From positions 1 to 64,000 of the forward strand of contig JAXMCI010000037.1 of NCBI GenBank assembly GCA_046349435.1: a stretch of 64,000 nt of DNA, written 5' to 3'. The position numbers were made by a program, and so were the translations under genes. Positions 17,610 to 26,095 of the stretch are shown here, in pieces (the stretch's first letter is position 1; every line of letters starts with the position of its first letter). The stretch comes from JAXMCI01 sp046349435. Its GTDB lineage: Bacteria; Pseudomonadota; Alphaproteobacteria; Dongiales; Dongiaceae. The notes beneath the pieces are model-generated. The model ran no database searches. It was not told the DNA's origin and worked only from the letters and a program-made list of their open reading frames with translations.

Positions 17610-18074
17610 TCAACCTCTGCCGCGATAGGGCGCCACCCCCTGGTCGGGCAGCCACAGCCCGGCGGGCGGCGGGCCCGACTGGTAGAAGACGTCGATCGGC
17701 ATGCCGCCCCGCGGATACCAGTAGCCGCCGATGCGGATCCAGCGCGGCCGGATCGCCGCCTCCAGCCGCCTGGCGATGCCGACCGTGCAGGCCTCGTGGA
17801 AGGCGCCGTGGTTGCGGAACGAGCCGAGGTACAGCTTCAGCGACTTGCTCTCCACCAGCAGCGCCTCGGGCGCGTAGTCGATCACCAGGTGGGCGAAGTC
17901 GGGCTGCCCGGTGATCGGGCACTGGCTGGTGAATTCCGGGCAGGTGAAGCGCACGAGGTAGAGGGCGCCCGGCTCCGGGTTGGGCACGCTCTCCAGCACC
18001 GCCGCCTCCGGCGAGGCCGGCGCCGGGGCCGGCCGCCCGAGCTGGGTCAGGGTCTCGTAGGTCGTCTCGGCCAT
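17610..18074 (-). CDS. queF: NADPH-dependent preQ0 reductase QueF (short type)
   Basis: 154 residues, the unimodular form. Reduces 7-cyano-7-deazaguanine to preQ1. Cys52 (SQCPITGQ) forms the thioimide and Asp59 (PDFAH) is the proton donor; ESKSLKLYL (75-83) is the NADPH/QueF motif. The N-terminal 20 residues are Pro/Ala-rich. Lies between tgt (31 bp upstream) and queG. Confidence 0.95.
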   Translation of the reverse strand: MAETTYETLTQLGRPAPAPASPEAAVLESVPNPEPGALYLVRFTCPEFTSQCPITGQPDFAHLVIDYAPEALLVESKSLKLYLGSFRNHGAFHEACTVGIARRLEAAIRPRWIRIGGYWYPRGGMPIDVFYQSGPPPAGLWLPDQGVAPYRGRG

Positions 18075-18105
18075 CTCAGTCTCCTCGGGCCTGATCCTCG
18101 GAGCC

Positions 18106-19230
18106 TCAGGCTGGCTCGATGTCGCCCAGCGCCTGCCCGGCCGCGAAGTCCGCGGCGAAGGCGGCGAGCCGGCCGGTGGCGATGGCGCCGCGCAGCCCGG
18201 CCATCAGCTCCTGATAATAGGTCAGGTTGTGCCAGGTCAGCAGGACCTGGCCCAGCATCTCCTTGGCGCGCCAGAGATGGTGCAGGTAGGCCCGGCTGTA
18301 GTCGCGGCAGGCCGGGCAGCGGCAGTCGGCGTCGAGAGGGCGGGGATCCTCGATGTGCCTGGCGTTGCGGATGTTGACCGGCCCGCGCCGGGTGAAGGCC
18401 TGGCCGGTGCGGCCGGAGCGGGTCGGCAGCACGCAGTCGAACATGTCGATGCCGCGCAGCACCGAGCCGACGATGTCGGACGGCTTGCCGACGCCCATCA
18501 GGTAGCGCGGCCGGTCGGCCGGCAGCAGCGGCACGGTGCGCTCGAGCGTGGCCAGCATCAGCTCCTGCCCCTCGCCCACCGCCAGCCCGCCGACCGCGTA
18601 GCCGTCGAAGCCGATCGCCGCCAGCCGCTCGGCCGACTCGGCGCGCAGCTCGGGATAGACGCTGCCCTGGACGATGCCGAAGAGGCCGTGCCCCGGCCGC
18701 GGCACGAAGGCGGCGCGGCTGCGCTCGGCCCAGCGCATCGACAGCCGCATCGAGGCGGCGGCGCCGGCCTCGTCGATCGGGTAGGGCGTGCACTCGTCGA
18801 AGGCCATGGTGATGTCGGCGCCCAGCCGGTGCTGGATGGCGATCGAGGTCTCCGGCGAGAGCGCGTGCGCGGCGCCGTCGATGTGCGAGCGGAAGGTGAC
18901 GCCGCTCTCGTCGAGCTTGCGCAGCTGCGACAGCGACATCACCTGGTAGCCGCCGGAATCGGTCAGGATCGGCCGGCTCCAGTTCATGAAGCGGTGCAGC
19001 CCGCCCAGCCGCTCGACCCGCTCGGATCCCGGCCGCAGCATCAGGTGGTAGGTGTTGCCGAGCAGGATCTCGGCCCCCGTCCCGGCCACCGCCTCCGGCG
19101 TCATCGCCTTGACCGTCGCCGCTGTGCCGACCGGCATGAAGGCCGGCGTCTCGACGGTGCCGTGCGCCAGGTGCAGCCGCCCCCGCCGCGCCGCGCCGTC
19201 GGTGGCCAGCAGAGAAAACCCGACGCTCAT
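18106..19230 (-). CDS. tgt: tRNA-guanine transglycosylase Tgt
   Basis: 374 residues. Exchanges guanine-34 for preQ1 in GUN anticodons. Asp91 in ILTDSGGYQ and nucleophile Asp262 in GIDMFDCVLPTR are present; zinc ligands are C303, C305 and C308 (CRCPACRDY) with His in the following YLHHL. ATG 19230 gives the standard N-terminus MSVGFSLL. Repeat R2 begins within 6 bp of the start, so the ribosome site is embedded in repeat sequence. Confidence 0.96.
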   Translation of the reverse strand: MSVGFSLLATDGAARRGRLHLAHGTVETPAFMPVGTAATVKAMTPEAVAGTGAEILLGNTYHLMLRPGSERVERLGGLHRFMNWSRPILTDSGGYQVMSLSQLRKLDESGVTFRSHIDGAAHALSPETSIAIQHRLGADITMAFDECTPYPIDEAGAAASMRLSMRWAERSRAAFVPRPGHGLFGIVQGSVYPELRAESAERLAAIGFDGYAVGGLAVGEGQELMLATLERTVPLLPADRPRYLMGVGKPSDIVGSVLRGIDMFDCVLPTRSGRTGQAFTRRGPVNIRNARHIEDPRPLDADCRCPACRDYSRAYLHHLWRAKEMLGQVLLTWHNLTYYQELMAGLRGAIATGRLAAFAADFAAGQALGDIEPA

Positions 19231-19235
19231 GATGA

Positions 19236-19350
19236 TTCCCTCGCCCACGAAGTGGGAGAGGGAGGGGCCCGTCGCGCAGCGACGGGAGGGTGAGGGCAGC
19301 GCCGCGGCACGACCCTCACCCCAACCCTCTCCCGCTCGCGCGGGAGAGAG
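19236..19350. repeat. Dispersed repeat R2, between queA and tgt
   Basis: Contains GAAGTGGGAGAGGGAGGGGC, the inverted CGTCGCGCAGCGACGGG and a right part ACCCTCTCCCGCTCGCGCGG. Very similar to 22347-22456. Its outer edge runs into the queA 3' end, so the last codons and the stop of queA come from the repeat. Confidence 0.75.
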
Positions 19351-20376
19351 AGCGGTCGGCGCCCTCCGGCTCCAGCAGAGCACGCACATCGCCATAGGAA
19401 TAAAAGCGGTAGCCCGCCGCCTTGGCGTGCGCGTAGGCGGCGCGCATCCCCGCGCCAGCCCGGCGAACGCCGCGACCAGCATGAACAGGTCGAGCGCGGC
19501 AGGTGGAAATTGGTCAGCAGCAGGTCGACCGCCGCCTGAACCGGTAGCCCGGCGTGATGGCGTTTCCAGCGCCGTCTCTCCGGCGAACGGCGCCACCGTG
19601 CCGCCCTCGCGCGCCGCTGCGCTCCAGCACGCAGGCTGGTGGTGCCGACGGCGACGATGCGCCCGCCGGCGCGCCGCGCCGCCGCGATCGCCGCCGCCGC
19701 GTCGGCACCTCGCCCCATTCCGCGTGCATCACGTGATCCGCCGTATCCTCGACCCCGACCGGCAGGAAGGTGCCGGCCCCGACGTACAGCGTCACCTGCG
19801 CCGCCCGGCCGATGCCGGCGCCGTCCCGGCCAGCAGCCGCGGCGTGAAATGCAACCCGGCGGTGGGCGCCGCCACCGCCCGTCGCGCGCCGCGAAGGCGA
19901 TCTGGTAGTCCAGGCCGCGTCGCATCGTCGCCAGCGCGCTTGATGTGGGTGGCATCGCCCGTTGCCGCGCCAGCGCCGCCATCAGCTCGGCGCCGCCGCA
20001 GTCGAAGGCGAGCGTCACCTCGCCGCCCTCGCCCTTCCCGGCCACCGTCGCCGCGAAGCCCTCGCCGAGCTCGACCCGGTCGCCCGGCCGCAGCCGCTTG
20101 GCCGGCCGCGCGAAGGCGCGCCAGCGATCCGCCGCTTCCGCCTTGTGCAGGGTGAAACCGATCCGGGCGGCGCCGCGCCGGCCGTCGAGCCGGGCCGGGA
20201 TCACCCGGGTGTCGTTGACCACCACCAGCAGGTCGCCCGGCCGCAGCAGCCCCGGCAGGTCGGCGCCGAGCCGGTCCTCGAGACCGGCGCCGACGTACAG
20301 CAGCCGCGCAGATCGCGCGGCTCCGCCCGCGTCGCGATCAGCGACGCCGGCGAGCAGAAATCGATCGACCTTCATC
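19316..20376 (-). CDS. queA: S-adenosylmethionine:tRNA ribosyltransferase-isomerase QueA, multiply frameshifted
   Basis: Makes epoxyqueuosine on tRNA by transferring the ribosyl group of SAM. All family blocks are present in order but in different frames: MKVDRFLLA start (ATG 20376), LLRPGDLLVVVNDTRVIPAR, DRWRAFARPAKRLRPGD, then TLYVGAGTFLPVGVEDTADH, MHAEWGEVPT, GGRIVAVGTTSLR, AITPGYRF, VDLLLTNFHLPRST and YRFYSYGDVRALLEPEGADR, ending at the stop 19316-19318. Many one-base indels are needed for about 350 residues. The neighbouring rpmB shows the same kind of damage, so poor base calls in this stretch are likelier than gene death. Confidence 0.85.
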
Positions 20377-20462
20377 GCGACCCCGCCCGACATGCGGGCG
20401 CGGGAACGCACCAGGGCGCCTCCAGGCGGCGGCCGCCTCGCGCGACGCCTGGGCCTTGGCGA

Positions 20463-20725
20463 TCAGCGCTTCTTCAGCTGGCGCGCCTCGGCCGGCAGCT
20501 TGGCGTTCGGCGTGCCGAGCAGGAAGGCATCGAGCCCGCCATTGTGCTCGATGGTGCGGATGGCGTGCACCGTCAGGCGCAGCCGCACCTGGTGGCCGAG
20601 CGCGTCGCTCAGCAGCGCCGTCTCCTGCAGGTTCGGCAGGAAGCGCCGCGCATCCTTGTTGTTGGCGTGGCTGACGTTGTTGCCGTCTGCACGCCCGCTA
20701 CCTTGATCGCGCAGCGCCGTGCCAT
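20463..20725 (-). CDS. rpmB: 50S ribosomal protein bL28, one-base frameshift near 20686
   Basis: ATG 20725 opens MARRCAIKVAGVQT; the next frame then continues NNVSHANNKDARRFLPNLQ, SDALGHQVRLRLTVHAIRTI and EHNGGLDAFLLGTPNAKLP to the stop at 20463. Adding one G to the GG before CAACAAC gives GVQTGNNVSHANNK, the universal bL28 sequence, and an 87-residue protein. As this is a single-copy ribosomal gene in most bacteria, the deletion is almost certainly an error. GGAGGTCGATC lies just upstream of the ATG. Confidence 0.93.
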
Positions 20726-20743
20726 GATCGACCTCCGTCCGAC

Positions 20744-20786
20744 AAAAAACCCGTAGTGCCGCGCTCGAGGGCCAGCGAGCGAGCGC
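20744..20786 (-). terminator. Possible terminator or leader hairpin upstream of rpmB
   Basis: Minus strand GCGCTCG ... CGAGCGC (12-nt loop) followed, 11 nt later, by a run of six T. The distance from stem to T run is longer than usual, so this may be a terminator for the DUF2061 gene or a weak attenuator in the rpmB leader. Confidence 0.3.
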
Positions 20787-20811
20787 AGGTTTGCCCGGCG
20801 CGGCCCCGCCG

Positions 20812-21364
20812 TCAAGGCGCGAGCTGCCGGCGCGGCCGGGGCGGCCCCAGGGGCTGCTGCGGGAGCGGCACCCGAGCGGTGCCGGGCGTGAAACGTCGCC
20901 GGCCTGTTGGCGAAATAGATGGCCGACTCGCCGGCGCCGGCGGCCGCCGCGAAGCCCAGCGCCACCAGCGGGTCTCCGGCCAAGCGTAGAACACCAGGGC
21001 GTGGCCGGCCGTGCTGACCGCCCGGAAGGACACCGTCTTGGCGAGCACCGACCTCGAGCGCCGCCGCGGTCTCGGCCGGCACCGGCTTCCAGCCAGTTCC
21101 AGGCCAGCTCGTGGGCATAGTAGAGGCCGCTGTCGACCGCCAGCGTCGCCACCACGAAGGTCCCGGCCGGTGCCGCCGCAGCCCCGGCCAGCGCCCGGTA
21201 GAGCAGCAGGTCGTAGCCGGTCACCACCGAGAGCCGTAGGTCATCGTCTTGTAGAAGGCGAGCGACCAGGCCGACGGCATCTCCTCCGCCCGGGCATGGC
21301 CGCCGGCTCCCGCCAGCAGCAGGAGCGCCAGCACCCCGCCCCGTACCCCGGCTCCGATCCTCAT
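20812..21364 (-). CDS. DUF2061-type membrane protein, frameshifted
   Basis: ATG 21364 overlaps the meaB stop (ATGA). The first frame gives a signal or first helix (MRIGAGVRGGVLALLLLAGA) and WSLAFYKTMTYG; another frame continues SVVTGYDLLLYRALAG and VVATLAVDSGLYYAHELAWN; a third gives AKTVSFRAVSTAGHALVFYA; the second returns with ALGFAAAAGAGESAIYFAN. These are two successive DUF2061 units (KT-x-(S/T)-(Y/F) near a helical hairpin with an acidic YYAHE motif). About three or four single-base corrections would be needed. The 3' end is uncertain; 20812 is the stop in the third frame. Role unknown. Confidence 0.6.
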
Positions 21365-22344
21365 AGCGCGTCCCCGTCCCGGCCCGCTCGCCCAGCGCCC
21401 TGCCGCAGCAGCCCCCGCGCCGCCGCCGTCGGCGACGCCGGCCGCCCGCCACCGCCCGCTCGGCCGCCGCCAGCCCGGGCCAGCACCGCATCCTGGCCCA
21501 GCCAGTCTATCACCTGCTGCACCAGCTCGCTGCGCAGCCACGATGTCGCCTGCGCCGCCCGCCGCCGCGTCAGCCGGCCGCTCGCCGCCGCCGCGGCGCG
21601 GAGATCCTCCAGCTTCGTCCAGGCCTCGGCGATCCCGGCGCCGGTCAGGCCGGAGACCTGCAGCACCGGCGCCGCCTCTGGCCCGTGCAGCAGGTGCAAG
21701 GCGCTCTGGTGGTCGGCGGCGGCGCGGCCGGCGGCGGCCGCCAGCTCGCCGTCCGACTTGGTCACCAGCACGAGGTCGGCGAGCTCGACGATGCCGCGCT
21801 TGATGCCCTGCAGGTCGTCGCCGCCGCCGGGCTGGGCGAGCAGCACCAGCAGGTCGGTCATGTCGGCGACCGCCGTCTCCGACTGGCCGACGCCCACCGT
21901 CTCGATCAGCACGATCTCGAACCCGGCCGCCTCGCAGAGCAGGATCGCCTCGCGGGTGTGGCGGGCGACGCCGCCGAGCTGGTCGCCGGCCGGGGTCGGG
22001 CGGATATAGGCGGCGGGCTCGCGCGCCAGCTCGCTCATCCGCGTCTTGTCGCCGAGGATCGAGCCGCCGGAGAGCTTCGAGCTGGGATCGACCGCCAGCA
22101 CGGCGAGCCGCCGCCCGAGCCCGGCGAGATGCAGCCCGAGCCGCTCGATGAAGGTCGACTTGCCGACCCCCGGCGGCCCGGAGATGCCGACCCGCAGCGC
22201 CCCGCCGGTGCGCGGCAGCAGCGCGGTGATGAGCGCCTCCGCCGCGGCGCGGTCGGCCGGCCGCCACGACTCGACCAGCGTGATCGCGCGGGCCAGCGCC
22301 CGCCGGTCGCCCGCCGCGACCCGCGCCGCCAGGTCGCCGGTCAC
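21361..22344 (-). CDS. meaB: Methylmalonyl-CoA mutase-associated GTPase MeaB
   Basis: 327 residues of the G3E/SIMIBI family. Walker A is GISGPPGVGKST (about 53-64), VLAVDPSSKLSGGSILGDKT and IETVGVGQSE follow, and VTKSD is the base-specificity motif. It protects methylmalonyl-CoA mutase and gates its cobalamin loading; the mutase gene lies at 33.1-35.3 kb. Near residue 285 the text becomes Gly-rich (ARAGGGRAGGGG) while another frame reads LAAAERAVAGGR; a gained G and a lost base within about 45 bp, compensating, explain it. The GTG start directly follows repeat R2. Confidence 0.92.
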   Translation of the reverse strand: MTGDLAARVAAGDRRALARAITLVESWRPADRAAAEALITALLPRTGGALRVGISGPPGVGKSTFIERLGLHLAGLGRRLAVLAVDPSSKLSGGSILGDKTRMSELAREPAAYIRPTPAGDQLGGVARHTREAILLCEAAGFEIVLIETVGVGQSETAVADMTDLLVLLAQPGGGDDLQGIKRGIVELADLVLVTKSDGELAAAAGRAAADHQSALHLLHGPEAAPVLQVSGLTGAGIAEAWTKLEDLRAAAAASGRLTRRRAAQATSWLRSELVQQVIDWLGQDAVLARAGGGRAGGGGRPASPTAAARGLLRQGAGRAGRDGDAL

Positions 22345-22346
22345 CG

Positions 22347-22456
22347 CCCTCTCCCGCTTGCGGGAGAGGGTCGGGGCGAGGGTCGCGCCGGCGGCACCCT
22401 CACCCTCCCGTCGCTGGCGCGACGGGCCCCTCCCTCTCCCGCTCCGCGGGCGAGGG
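22347..22456. repeat. Dispersed repeat R2, between meaB and the ABC exporter
   Basis: CTCTCCCGCTTGCGGGAGAG hairpin, then CACCCTCACCCTCCCGTCGC and CCCTCCCTCTCCCGCTCCGC. Closest relative is 19236-19350 in inverted orientation. It starts 3 bp from the meaB start codon and ends 3 bp from the ABC gene stop. Confidence 0.75.
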
Positions 22457-22458
22457 AA

Positions 22459-24294
22459 TCACACCAGCGCCTCGAGCTCGCCGTCATGCTGCGCCTCCTG
22501 CTGGCGGCGCCACATCGCGGCGTAGCGGCCGCCGCGGGCGAGCAGCTCGCCGTGGCGGCCGCGCTCGGCGACGCGGCCCTGCTCCAGCACCAGGATCTCG
22601 TCGGCGTGGATCACCGTCGAGAGGCGGTGGGCGATGATCAGCGTGGTGCGGTTGGCGGAGACCTCGCGCAGGCTCTGCTGGATCTCCTTCTCGGTCTGGG
22701 TGTCGAGCGCCGAGGTCGCCTCGTCGAACAGCAGGATGGCCGGGTTCTTCAGGATGGTGCGGGCGATCGCCACGCGCTGCTTCTCGCCGCCGGAGAGCTT
22801 GAGGCCGCGCTCGCCGACCGCCGTCTCGTAGCCGTCGGGCAGCGCGGAGACGAAGTCGTGGATGCGGGCCAGCCGCGCCGCCGCCTCGACCTCGGCCCGG
22901 CTCGCCTCCGGCCGGCCATAGGCGATGTTGTAGTAGACCGTGTCGTTGAACAGCACGGTGTCCTGCGGGACGATGCCGATGGCGGCCCGCAGCGAGCTCT
23001 GCGCGACGTCGCGGATGTCCTGGCCGTCGATCGCGATGCGGCCCTCCTCGACGTCGTAGAAGCGGAACAGCAGCCGCCCGATGGTCGACTTGCCGGAGCC
23101 GCTGGGGCCGACGATCGCCACGGTGCGGCCGGGCTCGACGGTGAAGGAGACGTCGTCGAGGATCGGCCGGCGCGGGTCGTAGCCGAACCCGACATGCTCG
23201 AACTGCAGCCGGCCGCCGGCCAGCGCGAGCGCCGGCGCGCCCGGCGGGTCGCGGACCTCGACGCCGATGCGCAGCAGCGAGAACATCTGCTCGACGTCGA
23301 TCAGCGACTGGCGGATCTCGCGATAGACGGTGCCGAGGAAGTTGAGCGGCAGGTAGAGCTGGATCAGGTAGCTGTTGACCAGCACGAAGTCGCCGACCGT
23401 CATCCGCCCGGCGACCACGCCGCGCCCGGCCATCCACATGATGACGGTGACGCCGACCGCGATGATCGCCGCCTGGCCGACATTGAGCATGGAGAGGCTG
23501 GTGCGGCTGGTCACCGCCGCCTTCTCGTAGACCTGCAGCGCCGCATCGTAGCGCCGCGCCTCGTGCGCCTCGTTGCCGAAATACTTGACCGTCTCGTAGT
23601 TGAGCAGGCTGTCGACCGCCTTGACGTTGGCCTCGGTGTCGGCGTCGTTCATCTTGCGGCGGAACTTGATCCGCCATTCCGTCACGCCCAGCGTGTACCA
23701 GATGTAGCCGGCGATGGTGACGAAGGTGACCAGCGCGAACTCGATGCTGTAGAGCCGCCACAGGATGGCGCAGACCAGCAGGATCTCGAGCAGGGTCGGC
23801 AGGATGTTGAAGAGCGTGAAGGAGAGCAGGAACTCGATGCCGTTGGTGCCGCGCTCGATCGCCCGCGACAGCCCGCCGGTGCGGCGGTCGAGGTGGAAGC
23901 GCAGCGACAGCCGGTGGAGATGCTCGAAGGTCTGCAGCGCGACGCGCCGGATGGCGCGCTGCGCCACCTTGGCGAAGACCCCGTCGCGCAGCTCGCTGAA
24001 GGTCTGCGCCGCGACCCGCGCCGCGCCGTAGGCGAGCAGGATGCCGAGCGGCAGCATGACCGCCGCGCCGCCCTTGGGCGACAGCGCGTCGACCAGCCCC
24101 TTGAAGTAGATCGGGACGTAGACGTTGGCGAGCTTGGCGACGACCAGGCAGACGACCGCCAGCACGACGCGCGCCCTGAGCCCGGGCTCGCCCTTCGGCC
24201 AGAGGTGCGGCAGCAATGCGAGCAGCGCCAGGCGCTGGCTGCCGGGCAGCGGGGCGGAGGCGGCGGCGGGGCGGGGGTGATGCGGCGGGACCAT
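22459..24294 (-). CDS. Atm1/HMT1-type ABC exporter (fused membrane and ATPase domains)
   Basis: 611 residues: six-helix membrane domain (about 30-330) then ATPase. Walker A GPSGSGKST, Q-loop IVPQDTVLFNDTV, signature LSGGEKQR, Walker B ILLFDEATSALD and H-loop IAHRLST are intact. The membrane part has the Atm1 hallmarks LRDGVFAKVAQRAIRR, FHLDRRTGGLSRAIERGT and DSLLNYETVKYFGNE. Relatives export glutathione-bound sulfur, metal or heavy-metal conjugates; homodimer in the inner membrane. Convergent or adjacent genes give no further hint of substrate. Confidence 0.93.
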   Translation of the reverse strand: MVPPHHPRPAAASAPLPGSQRLALLALLPHLWPKGEPGLRARVVLAVVCLVVAKLANVYVPIYFKGLVDALSPKGGAAVMLPLGILLAYGAARVAAQTFSELRDGVFAKVAQRAIRRVALQTFEHLHRLSLRFHLDRRTGGLSRAIERGTNGIEFLLSFTLFNILPTLLEILLVCAILWRLYSIEFALVTFVTIAGYIWYTLGVTEWRIKFRRKMNDADTEANVKAVDSLLNYETVKYFGNEAHEARRYDAALQVYEKAAVTSRTSLSMLNVGQAAIIAVGVTVIMWMAGRGVVAGRMTVGDFVLVNSYLIQLYLPLNFLGTVYREIRQSLIDVEQMFSLLRIGVEVRDPPGAPALALAGGRLQFEHVGFGYDPRRPILDDVSFTVEPGRTVAIVGPSGSGKSTIGRLLFRFYDVEEGRIAIDGQDIRDVAQSSLRAAIGIVPQDTVLFNDTVYYNIAYGRPEASRAEVEAAARLARIHDFVSALPDGYETAVGERGLKLSGGEKQRVAIARTILKNPAILLFDEATSALDTQTEKEIQQSLREVSANRTTLIIAHRLSTVIHADEILVLEQGRVAERGRHGELLARGGRYAAMWRRQQEAQHDGELEALV

Positions 24295-24367
24295 GCCCCC
24301 CTAAGGTAAGTCGCCGGACGCCCGCGGCCAATGTCCTTGGCCGGCAGGGTGGCCGCGCGCAGACCAG

Positions 24368-24796
24368 CTATGCCGGTCTGGGGGGCAGGCCGCGCTCGTG
24401 CTTGGCCGTGTCGGGCGCCAGCACGTCCCAGGCCGGGGCGCTGGCGGTGTAGATGTCGGCGGAGGGGCGGAACAGCGCGGGCTCGTCCAGGCTGCCGGCC
24501 AGCAGCCCGACGAAGGCGGGCAGCCGCTCCAGCCGGTTGAGGACCGGGCTGCCGCAATCCGGGCAGAATCCCCGCTCCACCCGGTGGCCGGCATCGCCCG
24601 TGGTGGCGTGGAAGCGCAGCGCGCCCTCGAGCGCGACCGCCTCGCGCGGCAGGATCATCACCGCGACATGGCCGGCGCCGCTCGCCCGCTGGCAGTCCCG
24701 GCAATGGCATCTCAGCATCAGCCGCGGCGGCCCCGCGGCCCGGTAGCGGACCGCGCCGCAGGCGCAGCCGCCGGTGATCTCGGACCCTTCGCTCAT
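24368..24796 (-). CDS. GFA family zinc protein
   Basis: 142 residues of the glutathione-dependent formaldehyde-activating (GFA) fold. Zinc ligands are visible: GGCACGAVRY, RCHCRDCQRASG and ERGFCPDCGSP. Start ATG 24796 chosen from the conserved N-terminus (TGGCACGAVRY at residue 8). Most GFA proteins are of unknown function; only a few bind glutathione adducts. 73 bp upstream of the ABC exporter gene and possibly co-transcribed. Confidence 0.88.
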   Translation of the reverse strand: MSEGSEITGGCACGAVRYRAAGPPRLMLRCHCRDCQRASGAGHVAVMILPREAVALEGALRFHATTGDAGHRVERGFCPDCGSPVLNRLERLPAFVGLLAGSLDEPALFRPSADIYTASAPAWDVLAPDTAKHERGLPPRPA

Positions 24797-24914
24797 GCCG
24801 GCCCCCCTCGCCCTGGCCGCCGGCATGATCGTCCGGCGGCGGGCGCCGGGCAAGCGGCGCCAGCCGCCGCGCGCCCGGCACCCGTCTGGCCGGCGTCCAC
24901 CTGGCCGGCGTCCC

Positions 24915-26036
24915 CTATTGCCGCTCGGCGTAGTGCCCGCCGTGCCAGACATAGACGACGTATTTCGGGTCGAGCACGTCGCCCTTGGCATCGAACTGCA
25001 GCGTGCCCACCACTGTGTCGAAGGGCCGGCCGTGCAGCACCTTCACGACCTTCTCCAGGTCGGTCGAGCCCGCCTCGGTCACGGCCGCGGCGAAGACCTG
25101 GATCGCGGCATAGGTGTAGAGGGTGTAGCCCTCCGGGTCGAAGCCCTGCTTCTTGAACGCCGCCACCACCGCGGCCGCGGCCGGGTTCTTGCGCGGGTCG
25201 GGGGCGAAGGTGAAGAGCAGCCCCTCGGCGGCCGGGCCGGCGATGCTGGCGAGCTCGTCGGTGGCGTTGGCGTCGCCCGACATGAACTGCGCGCCATAGC
25301 CCTGGTCGCGCGCCTGGCGGACGATCAGCCCGACGTCGGTGTGGTAGCCGCCGATATAGACCAGCTCGATGCGCGCCTGCTTCAGCCGGGTGACCAGCGC
25401 GGTGAAGTCCTTGTCGCCGGCGGTGTAGGATTCGTACATCGCCTCGGTGACGCCCTTGGCGTTGAGCTGCCGCCTGGTCTCGTCGGCCAGGCCTTTGCCG
25501 TAGGCGCTCTTGTCGTGCAGGATGGCGATGCGCTTGCCCGGGAAGGTGGCGGCGATGAAGCTGCCCGCCGTCACCCCCTGCTTGTCGTCCCGCCCGCAGG
25601 TGCGGAAGACGTTGTCCCAGCCCTTCTTCGCCGCCTCCTCGGTGAAGGCGGGGTTGGTCGAGGCCGGGGTGATCTGCAGGATGCCGTTTTCGTTGTAGAC
25701 GGCCGAGGCGGGGATCGAGGAGCCGGAGCAGTAATGGCCGTCGACGAACACCACCTTGCGATGCGCCATGTCGTTGGCCACCGAGACCGCCTGCTTCGGG
25801 TCGCAGGCATCGTCGCCGACCGACAGCACCAGCTTCTGGCCGAGCAGCCCGCCCTTGGCGTTGATGTCGTCCACCGCCAGCGTGGCGCCACGCTTCATCT
25901 GGTCGCCGAAGATGGCGTACTGGCCGGTCATCGGCCCGACCGTGGCGATGGCGATGTCGGCGCGGGCCGGCGCCGCCCCGAGGGCCAGCGGCAGCAGGGC
26001 CAGCAACAGGCCGGGGAGCAGCAACGATGGCTTCAT
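24915..26036 (-). CDS. Branched-chain amino acid-type ABC substrate-binding protein
   Basis: 373 residues. Signal peptide (MKPSLLLPGLLLALLPLALG, cleavage near ARA-D), then a two-lobed LivJ-type fold: VGPMTGQYAIFGDQMKRGA, VDDINAKGGLLGQ, YCSGSSIPASAVY, TPASTNPAFTE, IAILHDKSAYGKGL and FMSGDANATDELASI. Binds an amino acid or related ligand in the periplasm. No permease or ATPase gene is beside it, so it is an orphan receptor in this window. Divergent from the CGNR regulator with an operator-like palindrome between them. Confidence 0.92.
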   Translation of the reverse strand: MKPSLLLPGLLLALLPLALGAAPARADIAIATVGPMTGQYAIFGDQMKRGATLAVDDINAKGGLLGQKLVLSVGDDACDPKQAVSVANDMAHRKVVFVDGHYCSGSSIPASAVYNENGILQITPASTNPAFTEEAAKKGWDNVFRTCGRDDKQGVTAGSFIAATFPGKRIAILHDKSAYGKGLADETRRQLNAKGVTEAMYESYTAGDKDFTALVTRLKQARIELVYIGGYHTDVGLIVRQARDQGYGAQFMSGDANATDELASIAGPAAEGLLFTFAPDPRKNPAAAAVVAAFKKQGFDPEGYTLYTYAAIQVFAAAVTEAGSTDLEKVVKVLHGRPFDTVVGTLQFDAKGDVLDPKYVVYVWHGGHYAERQ

Positions 26037-26054
26037 GGCGTGACCTCCGGATAA

Positions 26055-26089
26055 GGTGACTCGATGTCACCACCTATCTACGTTTAGAT
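26055..26089. promoter_or_regulatory. Operator-like inverted repeats in a divergent promoter
   Basis: GGTGAC-TCGAT-GTCACC (26055-26071) is a perfect 6-bp inverted repeat, followed by ATCTA-CGTT-TAGAT (26076-26089). They fill the 59-bp gap between the divergent binding-protein and CGNR genes. This arrangement fits autoregulation by the CGNR protein and control of the transporter gene. Confidence 0.5.
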
Positions 26090-26095
26090 GGTAAC

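Noticed and set aside
20739..20756. AAAAAACCCG on the plus strand as a possible preQ1 riboswitch tail near the queuosine genes
   Set aside because: It is on the wrong strand for queA-tgt-queF-queG and lacks the preQ1 hairpin; it lies upstream of rpmB and reads as a T run there.
20463..21491. A single 342-codon frame spanning meaB end, DUF2061 and rpmB
   Set aside because: It fuses pieces of three different genes in turn, which is an effect of the frameshifts, not a fusion protein.
21685..24309. 874-codon plus-strand frame opposite meaB and the ABC exporter
   Set aside because: Shadow of two clear genes on the other strand; no domain and no ribosome site.
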